Notes under the pieces: generated by a model
The model's database searches: none
Seen by the model: the letters and a program-made list of their open reading frames with translations, nothing else
What the model was told of the DNA's origin: nothing
Shown here: piece after piece, positions 13,132 through 21,546 of the stretch
Position numbering within the stretch: position 1 is the stretch's first letter
Layout: the number at the start of each line of letters is the position of its first letter
Program-made: the position numbers and the translations under genes
Origin: JAIVGV01 sp035295985
GTDB lineage: Bacteria > Acidobacteriota > Blastocatellia > Pyrinomonadales > Pyrinomonadaceae
Length of the DNA stretch: 64,000 bases
NCBI GenBank assembly: GCA_035295985.1
Contig: DATHBT010000101.1
Coordinates: 1 to 64,000 of the forward strand
Direction: 5' to 3'

Positions 13132-14094
13132 TGGCCTCAGCAATACTTTCAGGACGCCGGGCGCGGCGGCGCGCTCCATCGCGCGCAGGCCGTCCGAGAG
13201 CGGGTGGGTTCCGCTGACGAGGCTTTCGACATCGACGCCGTTCGCGCGGAGCAGTTCGAGCGCCGCGGGGAAGCGCCCGCAGCGCGAGCCGACGACGCTG
13301 ATCTCATCGACGACGACGCGCGCCGAGTCGAACCGGGTCTCGCCGTGGAAGGTGGACTTCAGGACGAGCGTGCCGCGCGGGCGCACGAGCGAGAGCGCGA
13401 AGTCGAAGCCGGAGGGCGCGCCCGAAGCCTCGACGACTGTGTCGAAGGCGCGAGCCTCCGCGTCGCCCGCCTGATCGAGCAGTAAGGTTTCGACGCCGCG
13501 GCGGCGCGCGATGTCGAGCTTGCCGCGGTGCTTGCCGACGAGCACTACGGTCTCCGCTTCCGTCGTCGCGCGCAGGGCCTGCGCGCACAGCAGGCCGAGC
13601 TTGCCGTCGCCTACGACCGCGACGCGCGCGCCCTCTTTGATCTCTGCGCGCTCAAGGATGCCGCAGGCGGCGGCGAGCGGTTCCGTGAAGACGGCGCGCT
13701 CGTCCTCGATCTCGTCGGGGACGGTGATTAAATTCACCGCGGGAAGGCGCAGCAGTTCAGCGTGCGCGCCGTCGCGGCCGACGATGCCGAGCACCGTGCG
13801 TTCGGGGCAGTGGCGCGGATCGCCCGCGCGGCACAGCCCGCAGCGCCCGCAGCCCGCGTTGATCTCCCCGACCACGCGCCGGCCCACAAGCCCCGGCGCG
13901 CCCGGCGCGCTCTCGACCACGCCGACGAACTCGTGCCCAATCGTCCCACTGAAGTTCGCGTACCCGCGAGCGATCTCTAGATCGGTGTTGCACACGCCCG
14001 ACAGCACGACGCGCACCACGGCTTCGCCGTCCGCGCGCGGAACAGCCACTTCGCCTACGCGCAGCCGCCCCTCCTCGTAACGCAGTGCTTTCAT
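13129..14094 (-). CDS. zinc-dependent medium-chain dehydrogenase (ADH-like)
   Basis: A 321-residue MDR-superfamily oxidoreductase. Catalytic-zinc ligands are C35 (SGVCNTD) and H54/E55 (TIGHEF); the structural zinc is held by C82, C85, C88 and C96 (GCGRCGLCRAGDPRHC). The Rossmann fold carries VAVVGDGKLGLLCAQ. At 321 residues it is shorter than the usual 340-350, with a compact C-terminal half. It resembles sorbitol or threonine dehydrogenase-like enzymes, but the substrate is not decidable. The ATG at 14094 is a good start, and the stop lies within the flanking repeat. Confidence 0.9.
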   Translation of the reverse strand: MKALRYEEGRLRVGEVAVPRADGEAVVRVVLSGVCNTDLEIARGYANFSGTIGHEFVGVVESAPGAPGLVGRRVVGEINAGCGRCGLCRAGDPRHCPERTVLGIVGRDGAHAELLRLPAVNLITVPDEIEDERAVFTEPLAAACGILERAEIKEGARVAVVGDGKLGLLCAQALRATTEAETVVLVGKHRGKLDIARRRGVETLLLDQAGDAEARAFDTVVEASGAPSGFDFALSLVRPRGTLVLKSTFHGETRFDSARVVVDEISVVGSRCGRFPAALELLRANGVDVESLVSGTHPLSDGLRAMERAAAPGVLKVLLRP

Positions 14095-14097
14095 GGA

Positions 14098-14205
14098 TAG
14101 CTGTTAGCGATTAGCTTTCTGTGCTCCCCAAATTTGAGTGTATGCGCGAAGGCTGAATGCTCGGCGAAAGGGATCGGCTAACAGCTAATCGCTAACAGCT
14201 AACAG
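14098..14205. repeat. inverted repeat (AGCTGTTAGC family)
   Basis: TAGCTGTTAGCGATTAGC at 14098-14115 faces GCTAATCGCTAACAGCTA around 14183-14200. The element fills the gap between two minus-strand genes and belongs to the same word family as the repeat at 10058-10172. Confidence 0.8.
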
Positions 14206-14210
14206 CCTCT

Positions 14211-14720
14211 TCAAAAACTCTTCGTCTTCGTGAAGGCGTTGGCCTCGCTCAGTTCGACCGTCTGCTCGCGGCCCGCGACGTTGACGGGGAGCCGCCAAGT
14301 GACTTCGAGCGGGCCTTCGAGCGTGGCGTGGAGCCACCAGCGGCCGTGCGGGACGGCGACCACCGTCTCTCCCGCCGGGCCGAGGCGCGCGGCGAGGGGA
14401 CGGCGCGCGCCCATCCGCCGCGTCATGAACTCCTCGAAGCGCTGGCCGTAGCGGCGCTCGTCCTCGAACTCGCGCCGCGCCGCCGCCACGTCAATCGGGT
14501 AGAGTCGCACCGCCACGCCCTCGCCGCTCGCCGCCGCCTCGCGCAAGACGATCCGCAGCGCCGTCGCGTTAGCCTGAGCAGCCTCGCCCGTGCCCGCGCG
14601 CGGGGGGTCGTGCGCCGGCAGGCGTCGATAGACGAGCCAGCCCGCGCCGCAGAGCGCCGCGACGAGCGCCAGTTGCAGCGCCGCGACGACGACGAAGCGT
14701 TTGGTGTCCGTTCCGCCCAC
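14211..14720 (-). CDS. single-pass membrane protein, unknown function
   Basis: A 169-residue protein with one N-terminal hydrophobic segment (VVVAALQLALVAALCGAGWLV) and an extracytoplasmic region of about 135 residues. The C-terminal half (VVAVPHGRWWLHATLEGPLEVTW) looks like a small beta-sandwich, and WW near residue 127 may be structural. I do not recognise the family. The frame opens with GTG at 14720, and no Shine-Dalgarno decides the start. Confidence 0.6.
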   Translation of the reverse strand: MGGTDTKRFVVVAALQLALVAALCGAGWLVYRRLPAHDPPRAGTGEAAQANATALRIVLREAAASGEGVAVRLYPIDVAAARREFEDERRYGQRFEEFMTRRMGARRPLAARLGPAGETVVAVPHGRWWLHATLEGPLEVTWRLPVNVAGREQTVELSEANAFTKTKSF

Positions 14721-14758
14721 TCGGAAGGTTCGGCCCGCGCGCCGGGCCGCAAGTCACG

Positions 14759-15010
14759 TCAGGCCATCAGCCCCTTCTCGCGGAGCGCGCTGTCGAGTTC
14801 GCGCGTCGTGGGGACAGAGAGCACCTGCCCGGCCACGTCGAGCGTCGGCTTGCGCTCCTTGCCGCCGTTGTGCTCGCGCACCCAGGCGCGCGCCTCCTCG
14901 TCCTGCTCGATGTTGACGTAGCGGTGCGCCACGCCGAGGTCGCTCAGGTGTTTGAGGGTGCTCCGCGTGTCCTCGCACCAGTCCGCGCCGTAAACTTTGA
15001 CCTCCAGCAT
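14759..15010 (-). CDS. glutaredoxin/thioredoxin-fold protein with CEDT motif
   Basis: An 83-residue protein of glutaredoxin size and fold (MLEVKVYGADWCEDTRSTL ... ERKPTLDV ... cis-Pro after KP). The usual CxxC is C12-E-D-T15, so only one redox cysteine remains, the pattern of monothiol or glutathione-dependent thioredoxin-like proteins. It is probably cytosolic. GGAG lies 8-11 bases upstream of the ATG at 15010. The same WCEDT pattern occurs in small actinobacterial glutaredoxin-like proteins as I remember them; this was not checked. Confidence 0.82.
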   Translation of the reverse strand: MLEVKVYGADWCEDTRSTLKHLSDLGVAHRYVNIEQDEEARAWVREHNGGKERKPTLDVAGQVLSVPTTRELDSALREKGLMA

Positions 15011-15236
15011 CGCACGCGCTCCTTAACCACGGAAGACGTTTTACGCGCGCAATGATAGCACGGCCGAGCGCCCGCGGGCGTTTACCGGGCGGGCGGTGTG
15101 ACAAACGGGCGGCCGGTGTTAGAATGTTCGCGGCGCCCCGCCACGGGGTCGTCGTTTCATCCAATTTTCATCCATCAAAGAGACCTCGTAAAGTCACCTC
15201 ACGGCTGGTCGTTCTTGAAGGGGGGACGAACAGAAG

Positions 15237-15575
15237 ATGCCAGAACTGCGCGGCGTGCAAGCCACGCCGGAAGTCAAGGAGGAGTGGAAGCGCGCCTACA
15301 GGTTCTACCTGGAAGCGCCGGGCGATCCCTACGACGCTAAGAAGGATCGCACCGAGCGGATCAACCACGTCGCACAGATGATGAACCTGACGCGCAAGCA
15401 GGCCAAGCGCCGCGTACGCAACTACGAGGCGTGGCAGCGCAACGTCAAGAAGGGACTCGTCACGACCGACGCGACGCAGGACGGCGCGCCGCCGCTGGCC
15501 CCGAAGCCGAAGTCGCCGCATCAAGATCGCGGGCAGCGGGGGCCCGCGCCGCCCCGCCGACCGTACACGAGGTGA
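15237..15575 (+). CDS. small basic protein, unknown
   Basis: A 112-residue basic protein. The first 75 residues are predicted helical (MPELRGVQATPEVKEEWKR, NLTRKQAKRRVRNYEAWQRN) and the tail is Pro-rich. The Lys/Arg-rich middle could bind nucleic acid, but no known domain is evident. A GGGGGG stretch lies upstream of the ATG. It is the first gene of the plus-strand block that leads into purF, about 100 bases before it. Confidence 0.6.
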   Translation: MPELRGVQATPEVKEEWKRAYRFYLEAPGDPYDAKKDRTERINHVAQMMNLTRKQAKRRVRNYEAWQRNVKKGLVTTDATQDGAPPLAPKPKSPHQDRGQRGPAPPRRPYTR

Positions 15576-15681
15576 AGCAGCCCGCCCCTCTCCCAACGCC
15601 TTGCCGCGCGTCGCGGCGATGAAATAAGCTAACGCCTCCGGGCGACACGGCAGCCGGCGACAGGGCGAAGGGTTTTCACGC

Positions 15682-17106
15682 TTGGGCGACATACTGCTGG
15701 ACAAACTCGGCGAGGAGTGCGGCGTCTTCGGCGTCTTCGGGCACCCGGAGGCGGCGCGGATGACCTACCTCGGCCTCTACGCGCTGCAACACCGCGGGCA
15801 GGAGTCGTGCGGCATCGTCGCCGCCGACCGGGAAGAGCTGCGCTCTGATCGCGCGATGGGCCTCGTCCCCGACGTGTACGACAAGGAGCGGCTCGACCGC
15901 CTGCCCGGCCCCGCGGCAATCGGCCACGTGCGCTACTCGACCGCGGGCGAGGTCTCGATCCGCGAGGCGCAGCCTTTCCTCATCAAGTGCAAGTACGGGC
16001 AGGTCGCCGTCTGCCACAACGGGAATTTGCCGTCCGCCTCCGAGGATCGGAAGTCTCTGGAGCGCGACGGCGCGATCTTCAACTCGACCTCCGACACCGA
16101 AGTAGTCCTCCACGGCATCGCGCGCTCGCCCGCCGAGACGATCACCGACGCGATCCCGGCGGTGCTGCGCGAGACCGAGGGCGCGTTCTCGATGCTCTTC
16201 CTGACGCCGGACGCGCTCGTCGCCGCGCGCGACCCGCGTGGCTTCCGCCCGCTCGCGCTCGGCCGCCTCGGCGACGCCTGGGTGCTCGCCTCCGAGACCT
16301 GCGCCTTCGATCTCATCGAGGCCCGCTACGTCCGCGACGTGGAGCCGGGCGAGATGATCGTCATCGACGAAGCGGGCCTCCGCTCGTCGCGGCCGTTCCC
16401 CGAACGCCCGCACTCGCAGTGCGTCTTCGAGCACGTCTATTTCGCGCGGCCCGACTCTCTGATCTACGGCCGCTCGGTCAACGAGTCGCGCCACAAGATG
16501 GGTAAGCGCCTGGCGGTCGAGCACCCGGCCGACGCAGACCTGGTCGTGCCCGTGCCCGACTCCGGCGTGGCCGCGGCCATCGGCTACGCGGCGCAATCGG
16601 GGATCAGCTTCCGCTTCGGGCTGGTGCGCAACCACTACGTCCACCGCACTTTCATCGAGCCGCGCCAGTCGATCCGCTCCTTCGGCGTCCGCGTCAAACT
16701 GAACCCCGTGCGCCACCTCATAGAGGGCCGGCGCGTCGTCCTCATCGACGACTCCATCGTGCGCGGCACGACCTCGAAGAAGATCGTCCGCATGGTGCGC
16801 GAGGCCGGCGCACGAGAGGTGCACATGCGTGTCAGTTGCCCGCCGACGATCAGCCCGTGCTACTACGGCGTGGACACGCCGAACAAGGAAGACCTGATCG
16901 CGGCGCAGATGTCGGTCGAGGAGATACGCCGCTTCATCGAGGCCGACTCGCTCGGCTACCTCTCGCTCGAAGGGATGCTCGAAGCCACGGGCCTACCCGC
17001 GAACTCCTCCTGCGTCTCGTGCTGGACGGGCAGCTACCCGACGCCGATCACGCGCCGCGACGAGACGCAGTGGGCGCGCGAGCGCGAACCCGTGCCTTCG
17101 GACTAA
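15682..17106 (+). CDS. purF: amidophosphoribosyltransferase
   Basis: A 474-residue glutamine PRPP amidotransferase, the first committed step of purine synthesis. The Ntn-type nucleophile is C13 (EECGVFGV), exposed after removal of a 12-residue propeptide; HRGQES follows. The PRPP loop is VVLIDDSIVRGTTS. The cysteines of a Bacillus-type 4Fe-4S cluster are present (SQCVFEHVYFARPD, SPCYYG, SCVSC), so this is the oxygen-sensitive Fe-S class and not the E. coli class. The start codon is TTG at 15682. purM and purN follow downstream, interleaved with other genes. Confidence 0.96.
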   Translation: MGDILLDKLGEECGVFGVFGHPEAARMTYLGLYALQHRGQESCGIVAADREELRSDRAMGLVPDVYDKERLDRLPGPAAIGHVRYSTAGEVSIREAQPFLIKCKYGQVAVCHNGNLPSASEDRKSLERDGAIFNSTSDTEVVLHGIARSPAETITDAIPAVLRETEGAFSMLFLTPDALVAARDPRGFRPLALGRLGDAWVLASETCAFDLIEARYVRDVEPGEMIVIDEAGLRSSRPFPERPHSQCVFEHVYFARPDSLIYGRSVNESRHKMGKRLAVEHPADADLVVPVPDSGVAAAIGYAAQSGISFRFGLVRNHYVHRTFIEPRQSIRSFGVRVKLNPVRHLIEGRRVVLIDDSIVRGTTSKKIVRMVREAGAREVHMRVSCPPTISPCYYGVDTPNKEDLIAAQMSVEEIRRFIEADSLGYLSLEGMLEATGLPANSSCVSCWTGSYPTPITRRDETQWAREREPVPSD

Positions 17107-17198
17107 CGGCTCAGCGTCGGACGGCCTGTCGGCGGCTTGACTGTTTTGAAGTGTTCGCGCGACTCTCCTCGTGGGATTCATCCTTTCGGAGATAATAA

Positions 17199-18278
17199 GT
17201 GGGACGAGCAAGGCGTGGAGGCGGGTGCGCGTTAGTTTTCCTGATCGTCGTCGGGGCGGTCGTCTTCGGCGTCTGGTACAAGTTCTTCCGGCCCGAAAAG
17301 TCTGACCTGCCGCCCGCGTCGGGCGAGGAGCTGCGCGTCCACGTCCTCGACGTGGGGCAGGGCGACGCAGTCCTCGTCATCGCGCCCGGCGGCAAGGCCG
17401 CGCTCATCGACGCCGGCAACCCCGGCAACGGCAAGAAAATCCTCGCCGCCCTGGAGCGCGAGGGCGTCCAGCAGATCGATCTCTTCGTCGCCACGCACGC
17501 GCACGCCGATCACATCGGCGCGGCCGACGAGGTCATCAAGGGGACGACCGTCCGCGTCGTCCTCGACAGCAAAATCCCGAACGCGACGAAGAACTACGAG
17601 GACTTCCTCAAGGCCATCAAGGACAGGGGCGTGCAGTACGTCGGGGCCGAGCCGGGGCAGACGTTCGACATGGGCGGCGGCGCGATCCTGTCAGTCCTCG
17701 CGCCCATCCCGCCGCCGTTCACGAAGGATCAACTCCGCTCCGGCGGCAACGAGCCGAACGCCAACTCCGTCGTCCTGCGTTTGGATTACGGCGACTTCTC
17801 GATGCTCCTGACCGGCGACGCCGAGGCGCAGACCGAGGCCCGCCTCATCGAGAACGGGGCGCGCCTGGAAGCTGACGTGCTCAAGGTCGGCCACCACGGC
17901 TCGAAGTACGCCACGTCCGAAACCTTCCTGCGGCGCGGCGGGTTCAAGGCGGCCGTCATCTCCGCCGGCTACGATAACCGCTACGGCCACCCCTCGCCCG
18001 AAGTGCTCGCGCGCTTGAAGGCCGCCGGCGCGCGCCTCTACCGCACGGACCTGCAAGGCGAGATCAAGATCACGACGAAGGGCAAAGAGAACGACTTCAA
18101 GATCGACAACGAGCGCCGCGCCGAGGAAGACCTCTGGGCCGGCCGCGAGGCCAAGCGCGACGACTCCTCGCGCTCCGGCTTCATCCAGTACGGCGACTTC
18201 GGCCCCGCGCCCCGCAACCGCAACGCGAACAACTCGAACGCGCGCAACGCCAACAACGCGAACGCCGGCCGCAGGTGA
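17199..18278 (+). CDS. ComEC/Rec2-like MBL-fold hydrolase
   Basis: A 359-residue protein with one N-terminal membrane anchor (FLIVVGAVVFGVW) and a metallo-beta-lactamase domain of the ComEC C-terminal type: DVGQGDA, THAHADHIG metal site, LLTGD, VGHHGS. This lineage also occurs detached from the ComEC channel, as an exported or anchored nuclease-like hydrolase. The tail is Asn/Ala-rich (NRNANNSNARNANNANAG). A GTG start at 17199 has CGGAG 9 bases upstream. The DUF3006 gene follows, the usual partner of such stand-alone MBL proteins. Confidence 0.9.
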   Translation: MGRARRGGGCALVFLIVVGAVVFGVWYKFFRPEKSDLPPASGEELRVHVLDVGQGDAVLVIAPGGKAALIDAGNPGNGKKILAALEREGVQQIDLFVATHAHADHIGAADEVIKGTTVRVVLDSKIPNATKNYEDFLKAIKDRGVQYVGAEPGQTFDMGGGAILSVLAPIPPPFTKDQLRSGGNEPNANSVVLRLDYGDFSMLLTGDAEAQTEARLIENGARLEADVLKVGHHGSKYATSETFLRRGGFKAAVISAGYDNRYGHPSPEVLARLKAAGARLYRTDLQGEIKITTKGKENDFKIDNERRAEEDLWAGREAKRDDSSRSGFIQYGDFGPAPRNRNANNSNARNANNANAGRR

Positions 18279-18370
18279 GCCGATTTGAGGTTTAAGGTTT
18301 GAAGTTTGAGTTCTGAAATCTGAGACTCGAAATCTCTAATCTCAGATCGCGATTTTTGATCGGAGGCAGA

Positions 18371-18742
18371 ATGCCGAAGGAAGAAGACGACGGCGCGAAG
18401 CGCGGGGGCGACGAACGCGCGGACAAAAAGTCCGGCGCGCGCGGCGAAAAGCCCGTGGAAGTCTCGGCCGTAGTTGACCGCGTCGAGGACGGCCGAATCG
18501 CCGTGCTCAGCCTCGGCGACGGCAAACGGTTGCTAGATCTCCCGCTCTCGCGCCTCCCCGAAGACACGGCCGACGGCGACCACCTGCGCCTCACCTTCGA
18601 CGGCGAGCCTTCCGAACAGTCCCTCACCCGCGCCTCCAAAGATCGCCGCTCGCGCGACGACGCCGAAGATCGAATCCGCAAGCTTCAGGAAGGCCTCTCA
18701 CATTCAAGCGGCACGCAGGGCAAGAAAGATTTCAAACTTTGA
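18371..18742 (+). CDS. DUF3006 domain protein
   Basis: A 123-residue protein with a charged disordered leader and a DUF3006 barrel-like domain (VVDRVEDGRIAVLSLGDGKR, LPLSRLPEDTADGDHLRL). Members are typically encoded next to ComEC-like MBL hydrolases, as here. The role is unknown. CGGAGG four bases before the ATG at 18371 fixes the start; an upstream TTG at 18356 is not needed. Confidence 0.85.
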   Translation: MPKEEDDGAKRGGDERADKKSGARGEKPVEVSAVVDRVEDGRIAVLSLGDGKRLLDLPLSRLPEDTADGDHLRLTFDGEPSEQSLTRASKDRRSRDDAEDRIRKLQEGLSHSSGTQGKKDFKL

Positions 18743-18750
18743 GCAGCCGT

Positions 18751-18866
18751 CAGTCGTCCGCGGTCAGTTGTCCGTCGTATTTGGCTGCTCAGGCACCCGG
18801 CCGAAGCCAAACTTGAGAGCCTAGCAAACACAAAACAACGGACAACTGACCGCGGACGACTGACAA
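18751..18866. repeat. 28-bp inverted repeat (GGACAACTGACC family)
   Basis: CAGTCGTCCGCGGTCAGTTG at 18751-18770 (arm continues to 18778) is the complement of CAACTGACCGCGGACGACTG at 18842-18861, with one mismatch over the whole 28-base arm. It sits between the DUF3006 gene and purM. Related words occur at 13008-13115 and at 25919-25950. Confidence 0.85.
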
Positions 18867-18872
18867 TCTTTA

Positions 18873-19907
18873 ATGAGTAAATCGATCACATACTCGGACG
18901 CCGGAGTCTCGATTGACGCGGCGAACCGCGCGGTCGAGCGGATCAAGGAGTCGGCCCGCCGGACGTTCAACGCGCGGACGCTCTCCGAGATCGGCAGCTT
19001 CGGCGGGATGTTCGACGGCGCGTTCCCGGAGATGCGCGCGCCCGTCCTCGTCGCCTCGGCCGACGGCGTCGGCACGAAGCTGAAAGTCGCCTTCGACACC
19101 AATGTTCACGACACGGTCGGCCGCGATCTCGTCAACCACTGCACGAACGACATACTCGTGCAGGGCGCGCGACCGCTCTTCTTCCTCGACTACGTCGCGA
19201 CGGGCAAACTCGCGCCCGAAGTGATCGCGGCGGTCGTCGAGGGCTGCGCCCAAGGCTGCCGCGAGAACGGCTGTGTCCTCCTGGGTGGCGAGACGGCCGA
19301 GATGCCGGGCTTTTACGCGGAGGGCGAGTACGACATCGCGGGCTTCATCGTCGGCGTCGTGGATCGCGAGAAGGTGATCGACGGCAAAAGGATCGAGCCG
19401 GGCGACGCGGTGCTCGCGCTCCCCTCGGTCGGCCTTCACACTAACGGCTACTCGCTCGCGCGCAAGCTCTTTTTTGAAGTGGCAGGCTACTCGGTTGACA
19501 CGCACGTCGCGGAACTCGGCATCACGGCGGGCGAGGCGTTACTGATGCCGCACGTCAGTTACCTGCGTCCGCTCGAAGGTCTGCTCGACGGCGGTCTCGT
19601 CAAGGGCCTCGCGCACATCACGGGCGGCGGGCTGATCGACAACGTGCCGCGCATCCTGCCCGAAGGCACTGCGGTCGAAATCCGCCGCGGCTCGTGGCCT
19701 CATCTTCCCGTATTCACGCTGTTGCAAAGGTTGGGGAACGTGGCGGAGTCGGAGATGTACCGAGCCTTCAACATGGGCGTCGGCATGGTCGTCGTCTGCG
19801 CGCCGGCCGACGCCCCGAAAATCCGCTCGCACGTCGAGGCGCACGGCCAGGCCTGCTACGAGATCGGCCGCGTCACCGCGGGCGCGCGCGACGTGCGCTT
19901 CGTCTGA
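18873..19907 (+). CDS. purM: phosphoribosylformylglycinamidine cyclo-ligase
   Basis: A 344-residue AIR synthetase that converts FGAM to AIR with ATP in purine synthesis. Family signatures are the N-terminal YSDAGVSIDAAN, SADGVGTKLKVA, NDILVQGARPLFFLDY, LLGGETAEMPGFY and HITGGGLIDNVPR. Its length is the family norm. The ATG at 18873 lies 6 bases after the fold-back repeat, and no strong Shine-Dalgarno is visible. Confidence 0.97.
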   Translation: MSKSITYSDAGVSIDAANRAVERIKESARRTFNARTLSEIGSFGGMFDGAFPEMRAPVLVASADGVGTKLKVAFDTNVHDTVGRDLVNHCTNDILVQGARPLFFLDYVATGKLAPEVIAAVVEGCAQGCRENGCVLLGGETAEMPGFYAEGEYDIAGFIVGVVDREKVIDGKRIEPGDAVLALPSVGLHTNGYSLARKLFFEVAGYSVDTHVAELGITAGEALLMPHVSYLRPLEGLLDGGLVKGLAHITGGGLIDNVPRILPEGTAVEIRRGSWPHLPVFTLLQRLGNVAESEMYRAFNMGVGMVVVCAPADAPKIRSHVEAHGQACYEIGRVTAGARDVRFV

Positions 19908-20012
19908 GAAGTTTTCCCGCGCGCGTGACCCTGCCCGGCCGGGGTTTGCGCGTTAACTGAGTCGGCCGCCGGCCGAAAAAAGTCTTAGCCGAACGAGCAA
20001 GGAGTTCATCTA

Positions 20013-21365
20013 ATGAGCAATAAAGTTTTCAACCTCGCCTGCGCCTGCGCCGTCGTGTTGTTCGCCGCGGCCGGGGCGCGCGCGGACATCCGGATCAAGC
20101 AGCGCACGACCATGCAGGGCCAGTCCTACGAGAGCGACGTGGCGATCAAGGGGCAGCGCCAGCGCACCGAGCAGCAGTTCGGCCCCATGAAGAACGTCTC
20201 GATCATGCAGTGCGACATGAAGCGGATACTTAACATCAGCGAGGCGGCGCACAAGTACACAGTCACGCCGCTCGTCAGCGAGACGGCCGACGCCGCCGCG
20301 GCGGCCCCCGCGACGCGCCCCGCTTCCGGCGCGGCCCGGCGCGGCGGCACCGTCACCTACGTGATGACGATGACCGACACGGGCGAGCGCAAGCAGATGT
20401 TCGGCTTCACGGCCCGCCGCATCAAGACCGTCACGAAGAGCGAGGCCTCGCCCGACGCCTGCAACACCGAGACCTTCCACTACGAGACCGACGGCTGGTA
20501 CATCGACTTCGACTTCAACTTCGACTGCCTGACCGGCGCGCAGGCCGCCTCGCCCGCCTACGGCGGCGCGCAGCCCGAGTGCCAGGACAGAATCCGCTAC
20601 CGCCGCGTCGGCACGGCCAAGCTCGGCTACCCCGTGCAGGTGACGACCTCCTTCTACAAGGACGGCAAGGTTCAGTTCACCTCCACGACCGAGGTCGTCG
20701 AACTCTCGCGCGCCACGCTCGACGCCGCCCTCTTCGACGTGCCCGCCGGCTACACGGAGGCGCGCGACGCAAGCGAACTCTACAACCCCGCCGCCATGGC
20801 CGCCGCGATGCAGGCGCAGTCGCGCGACGATGACGATGATCGTGACAACACCGGCGGCGCGCCGGGCCGCACGCCCTCCTCGGCCTCTGCCTCCGCGCCG
20901 TCCTCTTCGGTCGGCGCGAAGCGCGCGGGCGTGGTTCGCATCGGCGTCATCCCGCCGAGCAACAAGACGGACAAGCAGGTCGGCGTTGACGCCCTGCGCG
21001 CGCAGCTCGTCGCGGCGCTATCAACCGGAAACGTCGAGGCCGTCGCGCTCGAAGCCAACTCGCCGGGCGGGCTGGAAGCCGAGGCGCGCACGAAGGAGTG
21101 CGACTACCTGCTCTACACGGACATCGTCTCGCTGAAGCAGTCCGCGGCGAGCAAGATCGGCGGCTTCCTCGGCCGCGCCACGGGGGCGGGCGACGGTAAG
21201 GAGAAGCACGAGGCGCGCGTCGAGTTCAGCCTCGTGCCCGCCGGCTCCTCCGCGCCGCTCCTCGAATCGAACGCCACGGCCAAGGAGGACGGCACGGCTG
21301 ACGCCGCCGTCGCCGCGGCCCTCCGCCGCGAGGCCCAACTAGTCGCGGCGAAGGTTCGCAAGTGA
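20013..21365 (+). CDS. secreted two-part protein, unknown function
   Basis: A 450-residue protein with a signal peptide (VFNLACACAVVLFAAAGARA). The N-terminal part (to about residue 255) resembles DUF4412-type proteins in layout: methionine-rich IKQRTTMQGQ, then YVMTMTDTGERKQMFGFTARRIK, probably a periplasmic beta structure. A disordered acidic/Ser linker (DDDDDRDN ... SSASASAPSSS) leads to a C-terminal domain (VVRIGVIPPSNKTDKQVGVDALRAQL ... ECDYLLYTDI) similar in style to lipoprotein domains that assemble by residue-difference, but no family is assigned. The start has AAGGAG 9 bases upstream of the ATG. Confidence 0.75.
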   Translation: MSNKVFNLACACAVVLFAAAGARADIRIKQRTTMQGQSYESDVAIKGQRQRTEQQFGPMKNVSIMQCDMKRILNISEAAHKYTVTPLVSETADAAAAAPATRPASGAARRGGTVTYVMTMTDTGERKQMFGFTARRIKTVTKSEASPDACNTETFHYETDGWYIDFDFNFDCLTGAQAASPAYGGAQPECQDRIRYRRVGTAKLGYPVQVTTSFYKDGKVQFTSTTEVVELSRATLDAALFDVPAGYTEARDASELYNPAAMAAAMQAQSRDDDDDRDNTGGAPGRTPSSASASAPSSSVGAKRAGVVRIGVIPPSNKTDKQVGVDALRAQLVAALSTGNVEAVALEANSPGGLEAEARTKECDYLLYTDIVSLKQSAASKIGGFLGRATGAGDGKEKHEARVEFSLVPAGSSAPLLESNATAKEDGTADAAVAAALRREAQLVAAKVRK

Positions 21366-21406
21366 GCCGTCTCTTCCAGAGTTGGGAGAGGGCGGCGGAA
21401 ATTCTT

Positions 21407-21522
21407 AACCACGGAGGGCACAGAGGGACACAGAGGAAAAATGATCTGAAATTTCAAATCTTGAATCTCAGATCAAATTCTCCGCATTCCTCCGTGCTCC
21501 TCTGCGCCCTCCGTGGTTAATC
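21407..21522. repeat. inverted repeat (CCACGGAGGGCACAGAGG family)
   Basis: AACCACGGAGGGCACAGAGG at 21408-21427 faces CCTCTGCGCCCTCCGTGGTT at 21500-21519. It occupies the gap between the secreted-protein gene and purN. The same word family recurs at 34922-35018. Confidence 0.85.
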
Positions 21523-21546
21523 TTCTTCCTGAATCACCAACCCGTC

